A DNA stretch of 64,000 bases, from IMG/VR virus record IMGVR_UViG_3300023106_000002, positions 31,560 to 95,559 of that record. One strand, written 5' to 3'. Shown here in pieces: positions 45,715-52,811 of this stretch; within the stretch, counting starts at the first letter, position 1, and every line of letters begins with the position of its first letter. This DNA is from a virus. The notes below the pieces were generated by a model that saw nothing but the letters and a program-made list of their open reading frames with translations, was not told the DNA's origin and did no database searches. The translations under genes and the position numbers were made by a program.

Positions 45715-46008
45715 TTATTGACAAATTCTAGTTGTAACCATTCTAATATTATTAGAATAATCATCAAGATCAAGTTGTGAGTCTACTGAGGTACTTTTAC
45801 CATCAGTTGCGCAATCTGCTTTAATAGCAATATCACGAGTATAGTCTAATGGTGTAACTACACCATCACGTATTTCAAAATACACAGTATGATCTATGCA
45901 ATCACATTGAGTGGATGCCCTCTTCAAGGAAGAAGCATCATTTTCGTTGCTGGTACAAGATACTCCTAGTACCAGCAAAAGAAAATATATGGCGATATTG
46001 ATTTTCAT
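45715..46008 (-). CDS. Predicted lipoprotein, 97 aa
   Basis: Signal peptide KINIAIYFLLLVLGVSC with the lipobox cysteine at residue 18, followed by TSNENDASS, an acidic/polar run consistent with surface-export signals of Bacteroidota lipoproteins. The mature part has four more cysteines (CDC, C, C) that could form disulfides. Phage lipoproteins often block superinfection or act as outer-membrane spanins; which applies here is unknown. Confidence 0.7.
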   Translation of the reverse strand: MKINIAIYFLLLVLGVSCTSNENDASSLKRASTQCDCIDHTVYFEIRDGVVTPLDYTRDIAIKADCATDGKSTSVDSQLDLDDYSNNIRMVTTRICQ

Positions 46009-46011
46009 AAT

Positions 46012-46377
46012 TTATTTGATTAGTTTTAACGCTTCTTGTAATGCAAGTTCTAATGCTTCTTCATAAGTGTTGCTAAAGAGAGTATTTTTCTCATAGTTAG
46101 TATCAATATGATATACACAATAACCCCATTCTTTACAGTCAGGTATAAGCGGTGCAACATATACAATAATGTTATGAACTTCTCTCAACCATCTTTGAAG
46201 TAATGATTGAGTTGGTCTTGAAATAGAGTCTGATTGCCATTCTGTATTTTTAGTAAAAGGAGAAAAATTCTCTTTGAACTCTTCGCCTGATGATCTAAAA
46301 TGATTTTGACTGGGTTCATTAAATCCTTTCTCTTTAGCTAACTTTGCAGTTTCTAAAGTAATAAGTTCATCTTTCAT
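46012..46377 (-). CDS. Hypothetical phage protein (PTQSLLQRWLREVH family), 121 aa
   Basis: Reads TLETAKLAKEKGFNE, SRPTQSLLQRWLREVH, then a beta region and TYEEALELALQEALKLI. This is a recurrent Bacteroidota phage/prophage pattern with no known role; the 14911-15390 protein looks like a distant copy. Its start overlaps the stop of the upstream gene by four bases. Confidence 0.7.
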   Translation of the reverse strand: MKDELITLETAKLAKEKGFNEPSQNHFRSSGEEFKENFSPFTKNTEWQSDSISRPTQSLLQRWLREVHNIIVYVAPLIPDCKEWGYCVYHIDTNYEKNTLFSNTYEEALELALQEALKLIK

Positions 46378-46634
46378 CTTCTTTTAAAGTTTTGTCGTTG
46401 TTTACCAATGTATTTACTACCAGTTGCATTAGTCATTGCTTTATATTCTTTAGGTTTATAAGCAAGTAATTGATGAGTATAAGCATCAGATACATTTTTG
46501 ATTAAAGTCTTAGCATTTTCAACACTATCTGTTTGAATCTTAATATCAATGTTCTGTTGTTGTAGAGCATGAAGAGTAATTGCTAGAGCACCACCCATAC
46601 CTTTATGACCAAGTATTATAATGTTTCGTTTCAT
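46374..46634 (-). CDS. Small protein with Gly-rich Rossmann-like N terminus, 86 aa
   Basis: Begins MKRNIIILGHKGMGGALAITL, a strand-Gly loop-helix unit like the nucleotide-binding start of a Rossmann fold, but the protein stops after 86 residues with a basic tail (YIGKQRQNFKRR). It may be a truncated derivative or a small regulator. The minus-strand sequence just upstream contains TAAATTTG (46649-46656), a possible host-type -7 box. Confidence 0.5.
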   Translation of the reverse strand: MKRNIIILGHKGMGGALAITLHALQQQNIDIKIQTDSVENAKTLIKNVSDAYTHQLLAYKPKEYKAMTNATGSKYIGKQRQNFKRR

Positions 46635-46678
46635 CTTGAATTTATTTACAAATTTAACACTTTTTACCTTAAAAACAC

Positions 46679-46708
46679 TTGATTATTAAAAATAAAATCG
46701 TATATTTG
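46679..46708 (+). promoter_or_regulatory. Bacteroidota-type promoter facing right, antisense to the arm
   Basis: TTG at 46679-46681, a 19-base spacer, and TATATTTG at 46701-46708: a complete match to the TTG-N19-TAnnTTTG promoter of Bacteroidota. It fires rightward, into a gene-free stretch ending at the terminator at 46888-46919. Confidence 0.65.
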
Positions 46709-46714
46709 ACCATT

Positions 46715-46925
46715 GCAAAGCAATAAATATCAGCGAAAACTCCATTCTCACGAGATGAGAATCACTCTTTTGCTTCTTTTATCATTTTTCATTAAATTTC
46801 TTCTGAAAATTAACATATACACTTTGGTCGGTGTTTTTACTTTTGAATTTCATTCATTGCATTTTTAAGTTTAAGGGGTTAAACTAGAAAACTGCTTCCT
46901 GTGCAAGGGAAGCAGTTTTTGTTTA
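46715..46925 (+). ncRNA. Candidate small non-coding RNA, about 210 nt
   Basis: Defined by an upstream host-type promoter and a 12-bp terminator hairpin with a T-rich tail; no ORF of useful size lies between. A short stem ATTCTCA/TGAGAAT around 46753-46771 is visible. All neighbouring genes are leftward, so this would be an independent rightward RNA that could also run antisense to the 3' end of the 46923-47126 gene. Function unknown. Confidence 0.45.
46888..46919. terminator. Bidirectional 12-bp hairpin terminator
   Basis: Stem AAAACTGCTTCC (46888-46899)/GGAAGCAGTTTT (46908-46919), 8-base loop, followed on the plus strand by TGTTT. It can end both the rightward RNA and the leftward gene whose stop is at 46923. 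Confidence 0.8.
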
Positions 46926-47126
46926 TGATAGCATCATCTTCGTGAAGGCTTCTTCAAGTGATGCATATAGGTCTGTATCTTTACCAATAGGTAAATCAGT
47001 TGGTGAAAACCATTTCACTTGTACTGTAATATCATGTCTCTTAACTTCAACACGATGATAGTCTTTACCATCGTGTTTGACTAAGTGATTAGATATTTTC
47101 TTGCTGGTTGAGTTTAATAACTCCAT
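46923..47126 (-). CDS. Hypothetical protein, 67 aa
   Basis: Not recognised; beta-rich with a YHRVEVKRHDITVQVKWFS segment and a helical end (LYASLEEAFTKMM). Overlaps the 112-aa gene upstream by 38 bases. Last gene of the metabolic-cluster transcript before the terminator. Confidence 0.55.
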   Translation of the reverse strand: MELLNSTSKKISNHLVKHDGKDYHRVEVKRHDITVQVKWFSPTDLPIGKDTDLYASLEEAFTKMMLS

Positions 47127-47427
47127 TTTCTACGTCTTTAAAGTAAAACTTAATTTCACATTTCTTGATCTTACCATTGTCATAGTAAGTACACTTGTAA
47201 GGTTGTTGTACAACTTCTTGATGTTCTCTGTCAGCGAATTCAATATTATTGATTTGAGTAAATAAAGATGCTAATGCCATTTCAGCATGACTTTGAATGT
47301 CATTACCTAATGTAATCAGCATTTCTTCACTAATATCAACTTCCATTGTAGCTTTAAATGATGTACTGAGAACAGTACCATCTTCATTGTATCGAATTGT
47401 AGCGATACCAATTTCTTTCTTTTCCAT
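47089..47427 (-). CDS. Hypothetical protein, 112 aa
   Basis: Not recognised. Alpha/beta, acidic, with YKCTYYDNGKIKKCEIKFYF in the C-terminal half. Ten bases after the methyltransferase gene and probably co-transcribed with it. Confidence 0.55.
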   Translation of the reverse strand: MEKKEIGIATIRYNEDGTVLSTSFKATMEVDISEEMLITLGNDIQSHAEMALASLFTQINNIEFADREHQEVVQQPYKCTYYDNGKIKKCEIKFYFKDVENGVIKLNQQENI

Positions 47428-47436
47428 GATTTTATG

Positions 47437-48180
47437 TTATAATACTCGATACACCATAATCTGTCTGTATCTGTAAACGGGTTTAAATTTGTCGTTGAGT
47501 TCCATGTAATGTCCTATACTTCCTGCTTGATTGTAGAAAATATACTGTCCTTTATGTACAGCTTTACTTAATTGTTCTACAAATAGCTTAGCAAGTTCTT
47601 GTCTTGCCATAGGTTCATACATAAATAATGCATCATAACCCTTCAGGTCATCTTGTTGAATTTTCAACAGATCTTTCAATTTAAGATTAAATGTGCCAGC
47701 ATATTCTGCAATAGATGTGAGAAAGCCTAGTTTAGCATCTTTAACGAAAACTTCTTCATTATCAATACCATCTAATGCAACTGAATATTTATTAAGAAAA
47801 TCAAATCGTTTATCACTTGAAACTACTTGAATAACTTTTCTAACAGCTAACAAGAAAAATCCTGCTCCTGCTCCCATATCTAACATCTTCTTGATTTTAA
47901 AATGTTCAATAAGTTCCACTATGATGTAACTCATTTCAAAGTGTGTTGGGATATAACCCCATTCACTTCCATCTTCTCCCTTTGGTCTACCAACTACATT
48001 ATTGTAATCAGAAGCGTATTTGTTACGAGTAAAGAAGTCATATACACCTTTCATAGCATGTATTTTCTCTGCTATATTAAACATGCTCTTCTTTTGAGTA
48101 TCGTTCAATTCAACAACAGGTTTTAGTGCTTTAAGTTTATCTCTAAAAGTTTTTCTTGGTTTTTTAGTTAATGTTTCCAT
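47437..48180 (-). CDS. SAM-dependent class I methyltransferase, 247 aa
   Basis: Motif I MLDMGAGAGFFLLAV (about residues 98-112) is the SAM-binding glycine loop; an acidic residue follows in the VALDGIDNEE segment (motif II) and YDALFMYEPMARQELAKLF corresponds to motif IV. The N-terminal 90 residues are helical with a YIPTHFEMSYIIVELIEHF segment before the core. It ends in a VYRYRQIMVYRVL strand. The substrate is unknown: neither a DNA (NPPY/DPPY) nor an rRNA signature is visible. It starts two bases after the isocyanide synthase homologue and so may modify its product. Confidence 0.75.
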   Translation of the reverse strand: METLTKKPRKTFRDKLKALKPVVELNDTQKKSMFNIAEKIHAMKGVYDFFTRNKYASDYNNVVGRPKGEDGSEWGYIPTHFEMSYIIVELIEHFKIKKMLDMGAGAGFFLLAVRKVIQVVSSDKRFDFLNKYSVALDGIDNEEVFVKDAKLGFLTSIAEYAGTFNLKLKDLLKIQQDDLKGYDALFMYEPMARQELAKLFVEQLSKAVHKGQYIFYNQAGSIGHYMELNDKFKPVYRYRQIMVYRVL

Positions 48181-48182
48181 GA

Positions 48183-49085
48183 TTATGCTGCTTTAAAGTA
48201 ATAAGGTCTTCCATCTTTCATGATAAGTTCATGTCCTGCTGCAATAGCATCTTTTCTGTGCATCGTTGAAAATACACCTTTGTCTACAACTAATGCTGCG
48301 TGCCATGCTGAATGATGAGCATTTGGTGAGTTAATCAGTTTGAATGAATACTTTACACCATTATTAATTGATGGATGCATTGACAATCTGATGTGATCGC
48401 CAAGATTAGCACGAACTAAGCCTGAATATGCTTCATTTCTGAGCATCATTTCACGAGTTAGAATTTTTGCTCTCTTTGCTTGCTGGTTCTTTGAAGGGAA
48501 ATCAAGATATGCAATCTCCTCTTCCATAAAACGCAGCATACCACGATATAATGTATTAACATCAGCATCTAATAAGATTCTACGACTAAGTTCTTCTTCA
48601 GTAATACCAAATTGACTAGTCAATTTACCTTGTAATGTATTAATTGTTGAAGTTCTATCATAGAAATCTCTTAGATTTAAAATTCTTACTGGTGCTGATC
48701 CAATCATATCAGTTGAAATCTCCTGATAGGCATCCACAGTATTTTCACTAACACCAAGCACATCACTAAAGGCAAAGCCATCTGATGCAATGGTAACAAT
48801 GATTCCCGGTTCATATACAGATTTAACTGCAAGATTGAATGCATCGAAATTAGCTAAAGTTGCTTCTTCTGCCATATCAGGTAGAGTTCCAAGTACTTTA
48901 TCACGAGTATTGGTAGATTTCATAGGAAATCCCATGATTGAAAATAAGATAGGTTTGTTCTGAGAAACAAACACGTTAAGTTTGTCTCTCAGTACTGATT
49001 TACCTATCAAATCATATTGGTCTGTTGCTAAAGGGTTCATTCTGAAACCTTCAAAAATCTGAAGTATTAATCCAAGTGTGTCCAT
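48183..49085 (-). CDS. Isocyanide (isonitrile) synthase homologue, PvcA/DIT1/IsnA family, 300 aa
   Basis: Conserved blocks of the family are present in order: GFPMKSTNT (residues 52-60), DKVLGTLPDMAEEATL (62-77), YEPGIIVTIASDGFAFSDVL (91-110), HIRLSMHPS (231-239), a SAWHAALVV segment (259-267; usually TPWH), and HELIMKDGRPYYF at the end. PvcA-type enzymes turn the amino group of Tyr or Trp into an isocyanide using ribulose-5-phosphate. Length matches the family. There is no adjacent PvcB-type Fe/2-oxoglutarate oxygenase; instead a methyltransferase follows and a cupin dioxygenase-like gene lies upstream. The phage role and substrate are unknown. Confidence 0.88.
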   Translation of the reverse strand: MDTLGLILQIFEGFRMNPLATDQYDLIGKSVLRDKLNVFVSQNKPILFSIMGFPMKSTNTRDKVLGTLPDMAEEATLANFDAFNLAVKSVYEPGIIVTIASDGFAFSDVLGVSENTVDAYQEISTDMIGSAPVRILNLRDFYDRTSTINTLQGKLTSQFGITEEELSRRILLDADVNTLYRGMLRFMEEEIAYLDFPSKNQQAKRAKILTREMMLRNEAYSGLVRANLGDHIRLSMHPSINNGVKYSFKLINSPNAHHSAWHAALVVDKGVFSTMHRKDAIAAGHELIMKDGRPYYFKAA

Positions 49086-49105
49086 GATTTGAATGTGTTT
49101 TTGTT

Positions 49106-49633
49106 TTATTGTGGTTGTCTACATGCTGGGTAAGGACAGTCAACTGATGGTTCATCTTTTACAGCATTTCGACTGTCATATTTTTTAATAGCATCTTCCA
49201 ATCCTTGTAAAGGATTATCTTTAGTAGTATCTTCTTGTTTAACATCAGAATTGATGTTTTCAGGTGCAGTTGCATTCTTAACAGGATGATCAAAAGTAAA
49301 TTGAGCCATTTTCACAGCAACTGCTGATTGAGTTGATTGTTCTCTTCTTTCTTTACGCATGTTTGCAAGAACAGCAAGAAGTTCTATTGCATCATGTGTA
49401 AGAGCAATTGTAGTTCTTGTGATGTTTTTTGGTTCAAAGATTGTTTCGGTAGTTCTACCAATAATCTTTTTCATTCTTCTGCGCATGATGATAATGTAAC
49501 CATCACCTTTTTCTTTGTCCATAAGAGTAATTTCAACTTTGCCTGTTCTACCTTGAATAGCATTATCAAAGTGTCTAACCATAAGAGTTTTACCAATGTT
49601 CGATAACTTTGCATCGTTTTGTTCTGTGTTCAT
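49106..49633 (-). CDS. Hypothetical protein of the isocyanide synthase cluster, 175 aa
   Basis: Not recognised. The first 105 residues are beta-rich and basic (VEITLMDKEKGDGYIIIMRRRMKK, then helix LTHDAIELLAVLANMRKER); the remainder is disordered and acidic, ending in DCPYPACRQPQ. Lies between the cupin and isocyanide synthase genes, with a terminator hairpin separating it from the cupin. Confidence 0.6.
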   Translation of the reverse strand: MNTEQNDAKLSNIGKTLMVRHFDNAIQGRTGKVEITLMDKEKGDGYIIIMRRRMKKIIGRTTETIFEPKNITRTTIALTHDAIELLAVLANMRKERREQSTQSAVAVKMAQFTFDHPVKNATAPENINSDVKQEDTTKDNPLQGLEDAIKKYDSRNAVKDEPSVDCPYPACRQPQ

Positions 49634-49664
49634 GTGTTTAACTTATTAATGATTAATTTAAAAA

Positions 49665-49690
49665 AAGAGTGCAAGGTTAATTGCACTCTT
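49665..49690 (-). terminator. Intrinsic terminator (leftward)
   Basis: Perfect 10-bp stem AAGAGTGCAA (49665-49674)/TTGCACTCTT (49681-49690) with a 6-base loop and a run of seven T on the minus strand. It ends the cupin gene transcript. Confidence 0.87.
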
Positions 49691-49710
49691 ATCTGGCCTT
49701 GTGGTATTTA

Positions 49711-50715
49711 TTACACTTCAGGAAATACAACAGTACCATCTACGATAGCAATGTTATGAAACTGATGAAATGCTTCTTTAGCATCATCATTTAATTTCAA
49801 TAACGTCAATCCCATTCTTAACGGGAACGTATCAAGTAAATGACTTGCTGTTTCTGATGCTATTACAGCATTGTCTTGTACTCTGAAACCATGTGCTTTC
49901 ATTACTGGTGGACCAGTAACTACAATGTAATGATCTCCATACTCAGGTACATTAGTACTTCTTACAAGTACAACATCACCTTTTTGAAGATACATACCAT
50001 CTTTTGAGTTAATGCGTTTAACATCAAAAGGATTCAATGGAAAATGAGCAACTGTGTAAGCATTGTCTCTTCCATCACGAGTATGCTCAGGTAAATAATG
50101 TAACGATACAGCATTGCCAACTGATACAAAGTTATGTACAAGATTGACTCTTGTTACATCAGGCTTTTGCATTTGATACTCAGATACAAATACACCTTTC
50201 TCTTTGATCTCAGTTAATACTGGTCTTACAATGCGATGTTCAAGGTCAACAATACGATAAGTATTTACACGAATGCGTCCTGAAAGAACTTCTTCATGCA
50301 TATAACCATCAGAATGACCATGTACAGGTGATGTAAATCCATCTCCCCATCTCGCAATGACCAATTCTTTTCCTTCTTTCCATGCTGTTTGACCAGCATA
50401 AGAAACTACAGGACTCGGCGCCTCCATTGCAATGATTGTACGATCAAATTCTCCTTTTGCTGGTTCGTTTTCAAGTGTCCAATCATCTTTCTGCAACTGT
50501 TCTGACAAGTGCTGCATAACTTGTTGCGTAACATTAATCTTCTCTTGAAGATATTCATCACCATCTGTAAGTACAGGTAATGATTCAAAGTATTGTTCAT
50601 ATCCTGCTCTGTACATTTTCATGTGTTCAGGTTGTCCAATGTAAGCGATTTTTGCAATGTCTTCTACAGGTGTAGTACTTGCATTAAGATGTGTTGATCT
50701 TTCTAATGTGTCCAT
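49711..50715 (-). CDS. Cupin thiol-dioxygenase-like protein (cysteine dioxygenase fold), 334 aa
   Basis: The core ELVIARWGDGFTSPVHGHSDG (about residues 117-137) with HxH at His132/His134, then EEVLSGRIRVNTYRI, and later HNFVSVGNAVSLHYLPEH with His206 as likely third iron ligand, follow the cupin pattern of cysteine dioxygenases, which oxidise thiols to sulfinates. At 334 residues it is longer than CDO (about 200); about 80 residues precede the core and about 120 follow it. Substrate unknown. It begins the transcript segment leading to the isocyanide synthase homologue. Confidence 0.7.
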   Translation of the reverse strand: MDTLERSTHLNASTTPVEDIAKIAYIGQPEHMKMYRAGYEQYFESLPVLTDGDEYLQEKINVTQQVMQHLSEQLQKDDWTLENEPAKGEFDRTIIAMEAPSPVVSYAGQTAWKEGKELVIARWGDGFTSPVHGHSDGYMHEEVLSGRIRVNTYRIVDLEHRIVRPVLTEIKEKGVFVSEYQMQKPDVTRVNLVHNFVSVGNAVSLHYLPEHTRDGRDNAYTVAHFPLNPFDVKRINSKDGMYLQKGDVVLVRSTNVPEYGDHYIVVTGPPVMKAHGFRVQDNAVIASETASHLLDTFPLRMGLTLLKLNDDAKEAFHQFHNIAIVDGTVVFPEV

Positions 50716-50737
50716 GATTATAAAGGTTTAATTGTTT

Positions 50738-50899
50738 TTAAAATGTGAATGTAAAAGCAGCTATTAAGTTTAAGATAGCCATGATGAATGAAAATATTCT
50801 CCATGCTTTACCTGCTTTATTTCCTTCTGAAATTACATAGTAATCAATTGCTATCATTATGAAAAGAATAATAGCAAGTATTAAATGAAGTGATTGCAT
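50738..50899 (-). CDS. Small membrane protein, 53 aa
   Basis: ATG at 50899, TAA at 50738. Two hydrophobic helices (HLILAIILFIMIAID and IFSFIMAILNLIAAFTF) separated by a charged loop SEGNKAGKAWR. It fills the gap between the 50903 gene and the cupin gene on the same strand. Looks real; unknown function. Confidence 0.65.
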   Translation of the reverse strand: MQSLHLILAIILFIMIAIDYYVISEGNKAGKAWRIFSFIMAILNLIAAFTFTF

Positions 50900-50902
50900 A
50901 AC

Positions 50903-51124
50903 TTAAATGTTTGATTTGTTTCTGAATATATTTGTTGATTTAGACTTCATTGGTTTAGAAGTACTGTACTTAGCATTGGTTGATTTCTTAGCAAGTTTAT
51001 GCTTATCGACACCTTTACTACTCTTCTTAGGATGATTAGTAATTTGAAGTGCACGTTCTATTTTTCTTGTTGATGCTGATATAAGCATCAGACCTCCAAG
51101 TATTACTTTAAGTGAGTTCTTCAT
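50903..51124 (-). CDS. Small, very basic protein, 73 aa
   Basis: Hydrophobic start (SLKVILGGLMLISAS) that could be a signal or membrane anchor, followed by a Lys/Ser/Asn-rich basic tail (KKSSKGVDKHKLAKKSTNAK). Function unknown. Its ATG lies 33 bases downstream of the promoter-like repeat at 51158-51176, one of the best-placed copies. Confidence 0.6.
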   Translation of the reverse strand: MKNSLKVILGGLMLISASTRKIERALQITNHPKKSSKGVDKHKLAKKSTNAKYSTSKPMKSKSTNIFRNKSNI

Positions 51125-51157
51125 TGGTGTTTTAAATTTAAATTGTTGATAACTCGT

Positions 51158-51176
51158 AATTAGTGAGGGTTTTGAG
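51158..51176 (-). promoter_or_regulatory. Promoter-like repeat copy 2
   Basis: Same 19 bases as copies 1 and 3 (minus strand CTCAAAACCCTCACTAATT), 33 bases upstream of the ATG at 51124. Confidence 0.65.
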
Positions 51177-51213
51177 CAGATTAAAATGTAAAATAAAAAG
51201 ATAGACTACACAT

Positions 51214-51603
51214 AAGGAGCAAGTTCTTCAACTGCTCCTTAGTATAGTCACCTCAAAATAAAGTCAACACAACTTTAATTCTTTAATGTTTTCTCTTGGT
51301 TTTTACAACTGATAGTCAAGTCATATAGCCCTAATAACAAGTAAGGATTAAGCCTTAAATGTCGTAACAGCAATACGCTGATCTATAACTTGATTGAGTG
51401 CGTATCTAAAACTCATCTTCTCTATCAGTTGTCATCAAATCTACTTGTCGTACCTACAGGAGAGAACCAATCCCCTTATAAAACAAGTTGTACTCTTTGA
51501 AAGTACAGAGAAATGATAACTTAAACTACATCAGTCTTGACTGGGATGATGAAACTCCCACCAAATGTTATCGCGACTTACATCAAGACTGATATGTTGT
51601 AGT
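51214..51603. other. Gene-free region with several structured elements
   Basis: About 400 bases without a credible ORF. It contains an AAGGAGCA/TGCTCCTT hairpin (51214-51240), an 11-bp stem ACAACTGATAG (51305-51315)/CTATCAGTTGT (51422-51432) enclosing a 106-base domain with nested stems, and an 11-bp stem ATCAGTCTTGA (51530-51540)/TCAAGACTGAT (51583-51593) holding a GGGA/TCCC hairpin and the motif TATCGCGAC (51569-51577). GATAAC (51515-51520) could pair with GTTATC (51567-51572) to form a pseudoknot. Likely structured non-coding RNA(s); strand unknown. Confidence 0.5.
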
Positions 51604-51606
51604 TAT

Positions 51607-51972
51607 TTAGTGAATAGGTGTATCGAGATCAATCTCTTTCTTACCTTTGAAACGAAATCCTTGTTCTTCCATCTTATCTTTCATGTGATGTCTTTCAATA
51701 TGCTTGTTAGCAATATTGAGTTTTGTTTCAGCATCATCAAGTTTGCGATAAATGATTTGGATACGTTCTTTTTGTTCTTGCGACATAGATACTAATGTCA
51801 AATTCTCTTCAATCAATTTATCATTGATTTTGTTCATCTTGATAAGATCTGCTGCCTTACTCTTACCAGCAACAATAAGTGCTGATATTGTAATGAGTAA
51901 ATAGGTGATGAATATGGCTAGTGCTATAAAAGCAGTCCATATAATAAACGGTTGTGTTAGTGTTGAGTTCAT
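51607..51972 (-). CDS. Membrane-anchored coiled-coil protein, 121 aa
   Basis: One transmembrane helix (FIIWTAFIALAIFITYLLITISALIVAG) followed by a cytoplasmic coiled coil (KLIEENLTLVSMSQEQKERIQIIYRKLDD) and a basic end. I use the ATG at 51972 (MNSTLTQ), which directly follows the upstream stop at 51974; the frame opens further to 51996 but would overlap. Function unknown. Confidence 0.6.
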   Translation of the reverse strand: MNSTLTQPFIIWTAFIALAIFITYLLITISALIVAGKSKAADLIKMNKINDKLIEENLTLVSMSQEQKERIQIIYRKLDDAETKLNIANKHIERHHMKDKMEEQGFRFKGKKEIDLDTPIH

Positions 51973-51973
51973 T

Positions 51974-52222
51974 TTAAAGTTTGTTATAAATTTCAATTGC
52001 AGTAACTAAGCTGCTACCATCATATACCACTTCATAAGCAGGATGCTTAGCAGTATAATGTCTTACTTCAATACGTGCAAAAGCACTTAATCGTGTAAAG
52101 CGCACATTAACAAGCATTTTCTTGTATCCAAATCCATCAGATGCATAACTTCCATACATATCTGTTGTATAAAGATTGTCGATTACTGTATCAACAGTTA
52201 ATTCGCTAGTTATTTGTGTCAT
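51974..52222 (-). CDS. Hypothetical protein, 82 aa
   Basis: Not recognised; compact beta-rich protein (MLVNVRFTRLSAFARIEVRHYTAKHPAYEVVYDG). Overlaps the SANT-like gene stop by one base. Confidence 0.55.
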   Translation of the reverse strand: MTQITSELTVDTVIDNLYTTDMYGSYASDGFGYKKMLVNVRFTRLSAFARIEVRHYTAKHPAYEVVYDGSSLVTAIEIYNKL

Positions 52223-52785
52223 TAGTCTAAAGCTAGAATTTCAACTATGAATGTTCCTGTGATTTTAAAGTTGCCTTTTAATGATATTCCACCAAGTGAT
52301 GTAGTACCAGCAACAGTAAATGATTGTCCTTCTGATGTTAAAGACTTGAATGGTAACTGTTCAGTTTCGCTTAGATTTTCATCATCAACGAGTTCCTCAT
52401 TGTTATCTTCTCTACCTAAAGATATAGCATGAATACGTTCAGCATAAGCTGTATCATCTTCATCATGTCTTTGAACAACTTGTGCTCTAAGATTAGCAAT
52501 GTCTTCATTGAATTGGTTAGCAAGTCTTACTCTTTCTTTACCTTCTTCAATAAGTATAAGTCTTTGCTTTTCACGCATCTTGAGGAATTTAGCTGATGTA
52601 ATAACACCATCAAGTTTTCCCTCTTTTGCAGCGTTATAGAACTTGTAAGCAATTGCTGCAACTGTTCTCTTAGGTATTAAAGCATTAACCAGTTTAAATG
52701 CTGATTTGAAATTGGTTGATTGCTCAACTGCTTCAACAAGATAGTTGAATTCCTCATCAGTCCAAGGTAATCCTATTGTATTCAT
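52222..52785 (-). CDS. SANT/Myb-like DNA-binding domain protein, 187 aa
   Basis: Residues 8-52 (WTDEEFNYLVEAVEQS...SAFKLVNALIPKRTVAAIAYKFYNA) show the W-x2-EE, LIPKRT and spaced aromatic pattern of SANT/Myb-type three-helix domains. A helical linker follows, then an acidic region and a beta-rich C terminus with small residues. A candidate early transcription regulator. It is encoded directly downstream of the structured region at 52812-53145. Confidence 0.6.
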   Translation of the reverse strand: MNTIGLPWTDEEFNYLVEAVEQSTNFKSAFKLVNALIPKRTVAAIAYKFYNAAKEGKLDGVITSAKFLKMREKQRLILIEEGKERVRLANQFNEDIANLRAQVVQRHDEDDTAYAERIHAISLGREDNNEELVDDENLSETEQLPFKSLTSEGQSFTVAGTTSLGGISLKGNFKITGTFIVEILALD

Positions 52786-52811
52786 GTTGTTTATGTGTTA
52801 AGTTAAAAAAA

